Assembly: GCA_021787615.1 (NCBI GenBank)
Contig: JAJYLP010000022.1
Span: 1-44,436, forward strand
DNA: 44,436 bases
Reading direction: 5' to 3'
From: Pseudomonadota bacterium
GTDB lineage: Bacteria > Pseudomonadota > Gammaproteobacteria > Steroidobacterales > Steroidobacteraceae
Positions 24,013-33,201 of this stretch are shown here, one piece after another. Numbering within the stretch: the first letter of the stretch is position 1; each line of letters begins with the position of its first letter. A program made the translations under genes and the position numbers. The notes beneath the pieces were generated by a model, which had not been told where the DNA came from, searched no databases, and saw nothing but the letters and a program-made list of their open reading frames with translations.

Positions 24013-24945
24013 TTGCTTTATCTCATCGACGCCTCGCTCTACGTCTTCCGCGCCTACCACTCGCCGCTGCCTGAGATGCTCGATGCCGAGCGGCGTCCCG
24101 TGCACGCCGTGTTCGGCTTCGCCCGCTTTCTCGGCGACCTTCTCGAGCGGACCCGGCCGCAGTACGTGGCGGTCGCCTTCGACCGGCGCCGCGCCACCTC
24201 CTACCGCAACGCGATCTACCCGCCCTACAAGGCCAACCGCGAGCCGGCGCCGCCGGACCTGGCGGTGCAGTTCGATTACTGCCGGGAGCTGTGCGCGCGG
24301 CTGGGACTGGCGGTGTTCGTCGATTCGCATTACGAGGCCGACGATCTGATCGGCACGCTCGCGCAGCGGATGCGCCCTCACGGCGTGCACTCGGCATTCA
24401 TCACCCGCGACAAGGACCTCGCCCAGCTGGTGCGCGACGGCGACCTGTACTGGGACTTCGGGGCACGCGGCCAGCTGGGGTACCGCGACGTCGAGCGGCA
24501 CTTCGGGGTGGCGCCGGAGCGCTTCGCGGATTACCTGGCGCTCACCGGCGATACCTCGGACAACATACCGGGCGTCCCGGGCGTTGGGCCGAAGACCGCA
24601 TCGGCGCTGATGCGCGCGTTCGGCTCCCTCGATGAGCTGTTCGCAGGGCTCGGCCGCGTTCCCTCGCTCGGGCTGCGCGGGGGGCGGGAGCTGCGCGAGC
24701 GGTTGCGCGAGCACCGCGAGGCGGTCTATCTGGCGCACCGTCTGACGCGCATTGTGTGTGATATGCCGCTCGAGGCCGGCCCCGAGGACCTGCGTCCGCG
24801 CGTGCCGGATCTGGCGGCGCTCGGCTCGCTCTATGACCGGCTCGGCTTCGGGCCGCTGCTGCGCCGACAGGGCGAGCGTCTGGCGGCGCTCGCCGCCGCC
24901 TCCGGCGGCCCCCGGGACGCGGCCGGCGACAGTGCTCTGGCATGA
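24013..24945 (+). CDS. Stand-alone 5'-3' exonuclease (FEN/Pol I N-domain type)
   Basis: A 310-residue structure-specific 5' nuclease of the type found as the N-terminal domain of DNA polymerase I or as E. coli ExoIX (Xni). Metal-ligand acidic residues are in place: Asp6 (LIDAS), Glu108/Asp110/Asp111 (YEADDLIG), Asp133/Asp135 (TRDKDL) and Asp180/Asp183 (GDTSDN). The helix-hairpin-helix (H3TH) reads [12 protein letters not shown]. The arch segment with YPPYKANRE is conserved. No polymerase domain follows. The start is TTG, fitting MLYLIDAS, without a clear ribosome site. Because the metal sites are complete it should be active, probably in Okazaki fragment or flap processing; this role is inferred from the family. 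Confidence 0.92.
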   Translation: MLYLIDASLYVFRAYHSPLPEMLDAERRPVHAVFGFARFLGDLLERTRPQYVAVAFDRRRATSYRNAIYPPYKANREPAPPDLAVQFDYCRELCARLGLAVFVDSHYEADDLIGTLAQRMRPHGVHSAFITRDKDLAQLVRDGDLYWDFGARGQLGYRDVERHFGVAPERFADYLALTGDTSDNIPGVPGVGPKTASALMRAFGSLDELFAGLGRVPSLGLRGGRELRERLREHREAVYLAHRLTRIVCDMPLEAGPEDLRPRVPDLAALGSLYDRLGFGPLLRRQGERLAALAAASGGPRDAAGDSALA

Positions 24946-25003
24946 ATTCACGCGAGCTTCGGCTATGCTCGGCGCTCGGCACCAGGATCCAATGGGGGCT
25001 ACC

Positions 25004-27364
<2,361 letters not shown>

Positions 27365-27376
27365 GGCGCGGGGGGC

Positions 27377-27673
27377 TCAAGGCGAGCGGCGGTTCACCGG
27401 CTCATAGCGCCGCTCGCCGCTCGCCGGGTCGTAGAGGACCTCCATGACCTCGCCGGTGGCAGGGTCTTCGAACCGCTCTCCGGTGGGCTCCCAGCGGGCC
27501 GAGGGCGGCGGGTGCTTGCGGTAGCGCCACCGCTCGAAGACCGTGCCGAGGATTCCCAGCACCCCGAGCGCGAGCAACTCCGCGCCGCTCGCCCCGCGTC
27601 CCAAGAGCAGCTGGGCCGCCCCGACGAGCGCCACGAGCGCACTCAGCGCCAGGATTGCGGTGCGCAGTCTCAC
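27377..27673 (-). CDS. Small two-helix membrane protein, unknown function
   Basis: A 98-residue protein from a GTG that overlaps the stop of the YbjQ-like gene (GTGA), so the two are probably co-translated. Two membrane helices are predicted (about 5-25, TAILALSALVALVGAAQLLL, and 30-47, ELLALGVLGILGTVF). A hydrophilic tail follows with the repeated-looking phrases GERFEDPATGEVMEVLYDP and ASGERRYEPVN. I do not recognise a named family. It converges on the acs tail with a 12-base gap. Confidence 0.65.
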   Translation of the reverse strand: MRLRTAILALSALVALVGAAQLLLGRGASGAELLALGVLGILGTVFERWRYRKHPPPSARWEPTGERFEDPATGEVMEVLYDPASGERRYEPVNRRSP

Positions 27674-27993
27674 GCGGCGGGCTCGATCACCACGGCCGTG
27701 CCGTAGGCGACGATCTCGCTCATGGTCTGGCCGATCTCCGAGGAGTCGAATCGCATCATGACCACGGCGTTCGCCTGCATGAGCGTGGCGTTCTTGATCA
27801 TGCGGTCCACCGCGTGGCGGCGCGCCTCCTCGAGCAGCTGGGTGTATTCGGAGATCTCGCCCCCGGCGAGCGAGCGCAGGCCCGCCATGAGATTTCCGGC
27901 CAGGCCGCGGCTGCGCACGACGACGCCGAAGACCTGACCCTTGACAGACGTGACCCGGTAGCCGGGGACATTCTCGGTGGTGACGATCAGCAT
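27670..27993 (-). CDS. YbjQ/UPF0145 family protein
   Basis: A 107-residue protein starting MLIVTTENVPGYRVTSVKGQ, with GLAGNLMAGLRSLAGGEISEY, LEEARRHAVDRMIKNATLMQANAVVMMRFD, and an ending AYGTAVVIEPAA. This is the YbjQ/YdfR-like family, often labelled heavy-metal-binding, which forms homo-oligomeric rings; its function is unsettled. AGGAGA lies about nine bases upstream of the ATG. The longer open frame upstream lacks similarity. It is translationally linked to the small membrane protein downstream, and the following 221 bases up to the divergent gene hold no further gene that I can support. Confidence 0.9.
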   Translation of the reverse strand: MLIVTTENVPGYRVTSVKGQVFGVVVRSRGLAGNLMAGLRSLAGGEISEYTQLLEEARRHAVDRMIKNATLMQANAVVMMRFDSSEIGQTMSEIVAYGTAVVIEPAA

Positions 27994-28214
27994 CGGCAGT
28001 GTCTCCTGTGTCTGGACTGTGTCGTGCCCGTCGGGCGCCTGGCAGGGGCGGATGGTAACACCGGGCCCGTGCGCGAGACGCATCGGCGCGAGCGCCGCAA
28101 AATTGCACGTTCCCGGCACAAATGCCCCCTGGTGCCGCCGCCACCCGCCGGCCTAGTGTGGGCGCCGATTCCAACGGAGCGGGCGGGCGGCAGGGCAATG
28201 CGGGAGCGGCACTC

Positions 28215-28574
28215 ATGGGCGAGATCATTCACGTGACTTTCGGCGCCGAACGCGATTGGCAGCGCGCGCGCAGCGAGTGGAGCGAGGGGCTTACGGCCGT
28301 CGGCGCGCTGTTCGGCGATGACGAGTCGCTCATGCGCGCCAAGGCCGACTGCATCTGTCAGGTGCTGCGCCGGATCGTGGAGGAGATCCCGGTGGTGCGC
28401 GTGGCCGCCAAGGTGCCGGACGATCTGCCGGCCGAGCAGGTCGCGCTGCTGACGGCCGCGTTGCGCGAGGCGGCGCTGAAGGGCATCGAGGCCACCACGT
28501 ATCACGCGGTCCGGGTGCTCACGGCCGCGATCTACGACCTGTGCACCTCGAAGCTGCGCGCCAAGCCCTCGTGA
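28215..28574 (+). CDS. Unrecognised 119-aa protein
   Basis: An open frame of 119 residues starting MGEIIHVTFGAERDWQRARS, with a GGGAG element about nine bases before the ATG. It looks soluble and mainly helical (SLMRAKADCICQVLRRIVEE, then LLTAALREAALKGIEATTYH), with two cysteines in the middle (DCICQ) and a third near the end. No signal peptide or membrane segment is present. I recognise no family. Support comes from the ribosome site, third-position GC bias, and tight packing against the convergent yceI-family gene (7-base gap). The in-frame opening upstream to 28122 has no better start. Confidence 0.6.
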   Translation: MGEIIHVTFGAERDWQRARSEWSEGLTAVGALFGDDESLMRAKADCICQVLRRIVEEIPVVRVAAKVPDDLPAEQVALLTAALREAALKGIEATTYHAVRVLTAAIYDLCTSKLRAKPS

Positions 28575-28581
28575 GCCTCGC

Positions 28582-29160
28582 TCAGCGCGCCGCCGATGCC
28601 ATGCGCAGCGCGAAGCGGACCGTGACGGCGTTGCCCAGCCACTCGGTGGCGCGCCACTGGCCCTGGCCGACACCGAAGTCGAGCCGCTTCAGCACGGTCG
28701 TGCCGTCGAGCAGGCCGACCTGGCGCCCGCCGCTGTCGATGACCCGCCAGGTGAAGGGTACGGCGATGGTGCGCGTGACCCCGCGCAGCGTGAGCGCTCC
28801 GGTGGCCACATAGCCGCCCGCCGTCCTGCGCAGCTGCGTGGACGTGAAACGCGCCTGTGGGAATTGCGCCACGTCGAAGAAGTCCCGGCCCCCGAGGAGG
28901 CCGTTGCGCTGCGCGTCGCCAGTGTCGAACGAACGCATGTCGATCACCACCGCGAGCGCCTGGGTGCCGGGGTCGAAGCGCGCGGTGAAGGCCGTGAATT
29001 TCCCCTGATTCGCCGCGCCGGCTTGTATGAAGGTGTAAGTCAGTGTGCTGTGCGCGGCGATCAGCGTGTAGACGGGGCCGATCGCGGCGGCGTGCGCGAG
29101 CGCAATGCCCGGCAACGCCAGGCACGGGATCATCAGCCGGAAGAGGCGGGATGCGGTCAT
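28582..29160 (-). CDS. YceI-family periplasmic lipocalin-like protein
   Basis: A 192-residue protein with an N-terminal signal peptide (LFRLMIPCLALPGIALAHAA, cleavage near residue 25). The YceI pattern follows: YTLIAAHSTLTYTFIQAG, the lysine-phenylalanine of GKFTAFTARFDP, DMRSFDTGDAQRNGLLGG, FFDVAQFPQARFTS and GALTLRGVTRTIAVPF. Family members form a beta-barrel that binds isoprenoid or amphiphilic ligands. It lies four bases downstream of a cytochrome b561 gene, the same pairing as yceJ-yceI in E. coli. It probably carries a lipophilic redox ligand in the periplasm, which is inference. Confidence 0.93.
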   Translation of the reverse strand: MTASRLFRLMIPCLALPGIALAHAAAIGPVYTLIAAHSTLTYTFIQAGAANQGKFTAFTARFDPGTQALAVVIDMRSFDTGDAQRNGLLGGRDFFDVAQFPQARFTSTQLRRTAGGYVATGALTLRGVTRTIAVPFTWRVIDSGGRQVGLLDGTTVLKRLDFGVGQGQWRATEWLGNAVTVRFALRMASAAR

Positions 29161-29163
29161 CGG

Positions 29164-29748
29164 TCACTCCTTGGCGGATTGCGGCGCGCCCATGGGGCGG
29201 GGCGGGGCGCCGGGCAGCATGCGCCGCAGTATGTCGTCCCGCAGAACGAAGTGGTGTTTGATCGCCGCGGCGATGTGCAGCGTCAGGACGGCACCGAGCG
29301 TGATCGCCAGCGCCACATGCACGTGCACCAGGGTGTGATACAGCGGCAGGTTGCGCGAGACGAGGTTCGGCAGCTGCACCAGGTTGAACCAGCTGACCGG
29401 GAAGCCGCGCGCCGAGGACATCATCCAGCCGGTCAGGGGCAGGGCAATGAGCAGCGCGTAGAGAGCGGCATGGGTGAGGCGCGCGAGCCGGCGCTCGTAG
29501 GGTCTGAGGTTGCCGGGCAGCGCCGGCGTCGGGTTCACTGCGCGCCAGCCGAGGCGCAGCAGCGCCAGTCCCAGGATGGTGATGCCGAGGGACTTGTGGC
29601 GTGCCAGGGTCGCGAGCTTGGCCATGCCGAGCGGCAGCGCGACGCCGGTCAGCCCGAGCACGACCTGTACGGCGATCAGCGCCGCGATCAGCCAGTGGAA
29701 CAGTTGGGAGAGCGCGCCCCAGCGGGCGCGCGTGTTTCGCAGCATCAC
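29164..29748 (-). CDS. Cytochrome b561 family protein
   Basis: A 194-residue diheme b-type cytochrome with four membrane helices. Likely heme ligands are histidines in LSQLFHWLIA, LARHKSLG, HVHVALAITLG and LTLHIAAAIKHHF. The family passes electrons between ubiquinol and acceptors such as superoxide. The reading starts GTG-ATG, so the real start may be the ATG at 29745. It is placed between hemH (39-base gap) and the YceI gene (4-base gap) on one strand, so heme synthesis and a heme protein may be co-expressed. Confidence 0.93.
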   Translation of the reverse strand: MMLRNTRARWGALSQLFHWLIAALIAVQVVLGLTGVALPLGMAKLATLARHKSLGITILGLALLRLGWRAVNPTPALPGNLRPYERRLARLTHAALYALLIALPLTGWMMSSARGFPVSWFNLVQLPNLVSRNLPLYHTLVHVHVALAITLGAVLTLHIAAAIKHHFVLRDDILRRMLPGAPPRPMGAPQSAKE

Positions 29749-29787
29749 CCGGCTAGCTTAAAGCACCCGGGGGATCCTGGGGAGATG

Positions 29788-30861
29788 TTACACAGATGTG
29801 TCCCGTGGCCGCGCCGCCGCGTGCAATCCCAGCTCGACCTGAGTCCAGCCCTGGCAGTGACGGGCGATCTGGCCGGCGAGCAGCGCGGCGTGCTCGGGCC
29901 GCGCGTTGAGCGCTGGCACGTACTCGAAGCGCTCGCCGCCGGCGCGCATGAAGGCCGTACGGTTCTCCACATCGATTTCCTCGAGCGTTTCCAGGCAGTC
30001 AACCGCAAAACCCGGGCAGATCACGGTCACATCCTTGATTCCGCGCCCGGGCATGCCGGCGAGCGTTTCGATGGTGTAGGGGCGCAGCCACTCGCTCGGT
30101 CCGAAGCGCGACTGGAAGGTGACGCTCCACTCGCCTTCCTGGAGCAGCAGCTCCTCGGCGAGCAGCCGGGCGGTCTTCTGACATTTGCAGAAGTACGGAT
30201 CGCCCTGATGAAAGTAGCGCTCCGGGATGCCGTGAAAGGAAATGAGCAGGTGGCGGGTGCGCCCGTGCGCGCGCCAGTGCTGCGCGACGCTCTCGCGCAG
30301 CGCCTCGATGTACTCCGGCTGATCGTGATACTCGGCGATGAAGCGCAGCTCCGGCAGCCAGCGCCACCCGGCGAGCTCGGCGTTCACCTGGTCATAGACC
30401 GCGCCGGTGGTGGCGCCGCAGTACTGTGGGAACAGCGGCAGCACCACGATGCGCTGCGCGCCCGAGGCACGCAGCCGCTGCAGGGACTCGGCCACGCTCG
30501 GGGCGCCGTAGAGCATGGCGAATTCGAGCGAAAAAGGCGCCATCATGCGCGGCGCGAGGCTGCTGGCGAGCGCCCCGCGCAGGCGTTCGGACTCCTCGCG
30601 CAGCGGCGAGCCCTGTGCCGACCAGATCTTGCGGTATTTCGGCGCGATCCGCCCCGGGCGCAGCGGCAGGATGAACCCGTAGAGGATCGGCAGCCACAGC
30701 AGGCGCGGCAGCTCCACCACCCGCCGATCGGCGAGCATCCGCGCCAGAAAGCGCCGCACGTCGCGCGGCGCTGGCGAGTCGGGCGTGCCGAAGTTGACTG
30801 CGAGAATGCCGATGCGCTCGGCCGTGTCGCGGTGGAAATCCGGTGAACCGTGATAGCGCAT
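29788..30861 (-). CDS. hemH: Ferrochelatase
   Basis: Inserts Fe2+ into protoporphyrin IX to form heme, the last step of the pathway. The 357-residue protein begins MRYHGSPDFHRD and carries the conserved VNFGTPDSP, the catalytic histidine 210 in LLISFHGIPERY, FQSRFGPSEWLRPYT and VICPGFAVDCLETLEEID. The frame continues upstream, but this ATG starts the homologous region. Cysteines in YFCKCQK are present; I do not claim a 2Fe-2S site. It is upstream of cytochrome b561 and the YceI gene in the same orientation. Confidence 0.96.
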   Translation of the reverse strand: MRYHGSPDFHRDTAERIGILAVNFGTPDSPAPRDVRRFLARMLADRRVVELPRLLWLPILYGFILPLRPGRIAPKYRKIWSAQGSPLREESERLRGALASSLAPRMMAPFSLEFAMLYGAPSVAESLQRLRASGAQRIVVLPLFPQYCGATTGAVYDQVNAELAGWRWLPELRFIAEYHDQPEYIEALRESVAQHWRAHGRTRHLLISFHGIPERYFHQGDPYFCKCQKTARLLAEELLLQEGEWSVTFQSRFGPSEWLRPYTIETLAGMPGRGIKDVTVICPGFAVDCLETLEEIDVENRTAFMRAGGERFEYVPALNARPEHAALLAGQIARHCQGWTQVELGLHAAARPRDTSV

Positions 30862-30952
30862 GATCCGCACGATACCGCAGCAAACCCGCCCGCAACCAGA
30901 GGGGCTGCGGTAAGTCCCGACCCGCGCCGGCCGAACGGCCGCCGGGGGGGGC

Positions 30953-31651
30953 TCAGAAGGCCGCTGCCGGCCCCGGCCGATCATCCCCCCGCAGCAGGTG
31001 CTGCTCGAGGAACTCCAGCGTCCGGCGGCGCGCGAGCGCCGCCGCTGCCGCGTCGTACGAGGGGCGCAGATCGCAGTTGAATCCGTGCCCGGCGCCCTCG
31101 TAAATATGAAAAATGCCGTTCGGGTGCAGCGCGCGCATGCGCTCCACGTCTGCGAGCGGGATGCTCTTGTCCTCGCTGCCGAAGTGATACAGCACCGGGC
31201 AGCGCGGCGGCCCGCCGGCGTCCTGCACCTTGCCGTAATACACGACCGCGCAGTCGACGGGCAGCAGGCACGCGGCGCGGTAGGACTGCGCGCCGCCCCA
31301 GCAGTAGCCCACCGTGGCGACGCGTCCGGCGTGCTTGACCACGGCGATCGCCGCGGCCAGATCCTTCAGCGTCTGCTCCGGCTTGAGCTCCTGCATGTAG
31401 CCGCGCCCCTCGTCGACCTCGGCGGCGCTGTAGCCGAGCTCGATGCCGCGGCGGATGCGGTCGAACAAGCACGGCGCGATCACCGTGTAGCCGTCCGCGG
31501 CGAAACCGTCCGTGACGGCCCGGATGTGCGCATTGACCCCGAAGATCTCCTGGATCACCACCACGCTGCCGCGCGCCTTGGCCGGCGGCGCCGCAAGATA
31601 GGCCTGGAACTGATGCCCGTCGCGGGCCATGAGAGTGGTGAATTCGCCCAT
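30953..31651 (-). CDS. Dienelactone hydrolase family protein
   Basis: A 232-residue alpha/beta hydrolase. The DLH signatures are VVVIQEIFGVNAHIR (with the glutamate that interacts with the nucleophile), the nucleophile Cys117 in GYCWGGAQ, the aspartate of YHFGSEDKSIP, and the histidine in GAGHGFNCD. The triad Cys-Asp-His is therefore complete. The classical enzyme hydrolyses dienelactone in chlorocatechol breakdown, but most chromosomal copies have unknown substrates, and nothing nearby indicates catechol metabolism. It stands alone, 91 bases upstream of hemH on the same strand and divergent from the thiolase. Confidence 0.93.
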   Translation of the reverse strand: MGEFTTLMARDGHQFQAYLAAPPAKARGSVVVIQEIFGVNAHIRAVTDGFAADGYTVIAPCLFDRIRRGIELGYSAAEVDEGRGYMQELKPEQTLKDLAAAIAVVKHAGRVATVGYCWGGAQSYRAACLLPVDCAVVYYGKVQDAGGPPRCPVLYHFGSEDKSIPLADVERMRALHPNGIFHIYEGAGHGFNCDLRPSYDAAAAALARRRTLEFLEQHLLRGDDRPGPAAAF

Positions 31652-31753
31652 AGGATGTTCAGCCTTTGTGCATGCGGGCCGTGCCTGAACTCAACAGCAT
31701 ATCGCGCAGGGCGCGGCCGTGAAAGCGGCCCGCCCCGGCGCGCCGGGCACTGT

Positions 31754-31782
31754 TTGACGCCTCGCGTGCGGCCCATGATAGC
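31754..31782 (+). promoter_or_regulatory. Possible sigma-70 promoter for thiolase
   Basis: TTGACG (31754-31759) is a near-consensus -35. Seventeen bases on, the -10 candidate is only GATAGC. The perfect palindrome at 31797-31813 would lie just after the start point. The -10 is weak, so confidence is low. Confidence 0.3.
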
Positions 31783-31796
31783 CTAGCGGGCGGATC

Positions 31797-31813
31797 GGGA
31801 CGCGACGCGTCCC
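31797..31813. repeat. Perfect 17-base palindrome before thiolase
   Basis: GGGACGCG-A-CGCGTCCC has eight-base arms around one central base. It sits between the possible promoter and the ribosome site GGGAGGGG of the thiolase gene. It could be a repressor site, such as for a TetR-type regulator, or an RNA hairpin. No regulator is encoded next to it. Confidence 0.7.
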
Positions 31814-31826
31814 GCGGGAGGGGTTC

Positions 31827-33113
31827 ATGCTCGTCGGCTCAGCCGTGCGGCGCGTCGCGATCGTCGGGGGCGTGCGCATTCCGTTCGCCAGGGCACATAC
31901 CGCCTATGCGTCGGTGGGCAATCCCGAGATGCTCACGGCGGCGCTGCGCGCGCTGGTGGAGCGCTTCGGGCTCGACGGCGTGCGGCTGGGCGATGTGGCC
32001 GCCGGCGCGGTCATCAAACACTCCAAGGACTACAACCTCACCCGCGAGAGCCTGCTCTCCACGGGGCTCGATCCGCACACGCCCGGGCTCGACCTGCAGC
32101 GCGCCTGCGGCACGAGCCTTGAGGCGGCGATCGCCATCGGCAACAAGATCGCGCTCGGGCAGATCGAGGCCGGCATCGCCGCGGGCGTCGATACCATCAG
32201 CGACCCGCCCGTGGCCTATCCGCGTGCCTACCAGCAGCTGCTGCTCGCGAGCTATCGCGGCAGGAGCCTCGGGCAGCGGCTCGCGCCCTGGCTGCGCCTG
32301 CGGCCGAAGCATTTCAGGCCAGTGTTCCCGCAGGTGCGCGAGCCGCGCACGGGCCTCTCGATGGGCCAGAGCACCGAGCTGATGGTGCAGCGCTGGCGCA
32401 TCGCGCGTGAGGCGCAGGATGAGCTGGCGTACCAGAGCCACATGCGGGCTGCGGCGGCCTGGCGCGAGGGGTTCTACGACGATCTGGTCGTGCCGTGTCT
32501 CGGGCTCTCGAGCGACAACAACGTGCGGCCGGACACGTCGGTCGAGAAGCTCGCCAAGCTGCGCGCCAGCTTCGATGCGCGCGACGGAACGCTCACCGCG
32601 GGCAACAGCACGCCACTCACCGACGGGGCGAGCACGGTGCTGCTCGCCACCGAACAGTGGGCCGAGCGGCGCAAGCTGCCCGTGCTCGCCTACCTCGCCT
32701 ACGGCAAGGCGTGGGCGGTGGATTTTGCGAGCGGCCGGGAGGGCCTGTTGATGGCGCCGGCGTACGCGGTCCCGGCCATGCTGAGCGATGCGCGCCTGAC
32801 ACTGCAGGATTTCGATTACTACGAAATCCACGAGGCGTTCGCAGCGCAGGTGTTGTGCACGCTCTCGGCCTGGGAATCGGCCGAGTTTTGCCGCGAGACC
32901 CTCGGGCTCGACGCCCCGCTCGGGTCGATCGACCGGGAGCGGCTGAACGTCAAGGGCGGCAGCGTCGCGATCGGCCATCCGTTCGCGGCCACCGGCACGC
33001 GCATCCTCGCGACATTGGCGAAGCTCCTGGCCACGAATCCTGCCGCCAGGCGCGGCCTGGTGTCGGTGTGCACGGCCGGCGGGATGGGCGTCACGGCGAT
33101 TCTGGAGAGATAG
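31827..33113 (+). CDS. Thiolase (acetyl-CoA acyltransferase, FadI-like)
   Basis: A 428-residue thiolase that either condenses or cleaves 3-ketoacyl-CoA. The acyl-accepting Cys94 is in LQRACGTSLEA. The histidine of the NEAF-like motif is in YYEIHEAFAAQ, the GHP motif in GGSVAIGHPFAATGTR, and the second active-site cysteine in VCTAGGMG. The motif HEAF in place of NEAF and the long N-terminal half resemble FadI-type enzymes of fatty acid oxidation. No FadJ-like partner is adjacent, so the pathway is uncertain. A strong ribosome site GGGAGGGG precedes the ATG. Confidence 0.93.
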   Translation: MLVGSAVRRVAIVGGVRIPFARAHTAYASVGNPEMLTAALRALVERFGLDGVRLGDVAAGAVIKHSKDYNLTRESLLSTGLDPHTPGLDLQRACGTSLEAAIAIGNKIALGQIEAGIAAGVDTISDPPVAYPRAYQQLLLASYRGRSLGQRLAPWLRLRPKHFRPVFPQVREPRTGLSMGQSTELMVQRWRIAREAQDELAYQSHMRAAAAWREGFYDDLVVPCLGLSSDNNVRPDTSVEKLAKLRASFDARDGTLTAGNSTPLTDGASTVLLATEQWAERRKLPVLAYLAYGKAWAVDFASGREGLLMAPAYAVPAMLSDARLTLQDFDYYEIHEAFAAQVLCTLSAWESAEFCRETLGLDAPLGSIDRERLNVKGGSVAIGHPFAATGTRILATLAKLLATNPAARRGLVSVCTAGGMGVTAILER

Positions 33114-33135
33114 CGCTGCGGCGCAACCGCTGGAG

Positions 33136-33157
33136 ACGCGCCGCCGGTGCGGCGCGT
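33136..33157. repeat. GC-rich hairpin after thiolase gene
   Basis: ACGCGCCGC and GCGGCGCGT form a perfect nine-base stem around the loop CGGT, 22 bases after the thiolase stop. No run of T follows, so it is not a standard intrinsic terminator. It may stabilise the mRNA end or help factor-dependent termination. Confidence 0.55.
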
Positions 33158-33201
33158 GCGATGAACAAACACAGACGTGCAGCAGCACGCGGGGAGGATG
33201 A

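Noticed and set aside
28000-28214. Possible sigma-54 promoter in the YbjQ/unknown-gene intergenic region
   Set aside because: A GG and a GC dinucleotide are present, but their spacing does not match the -24/-12 rule.
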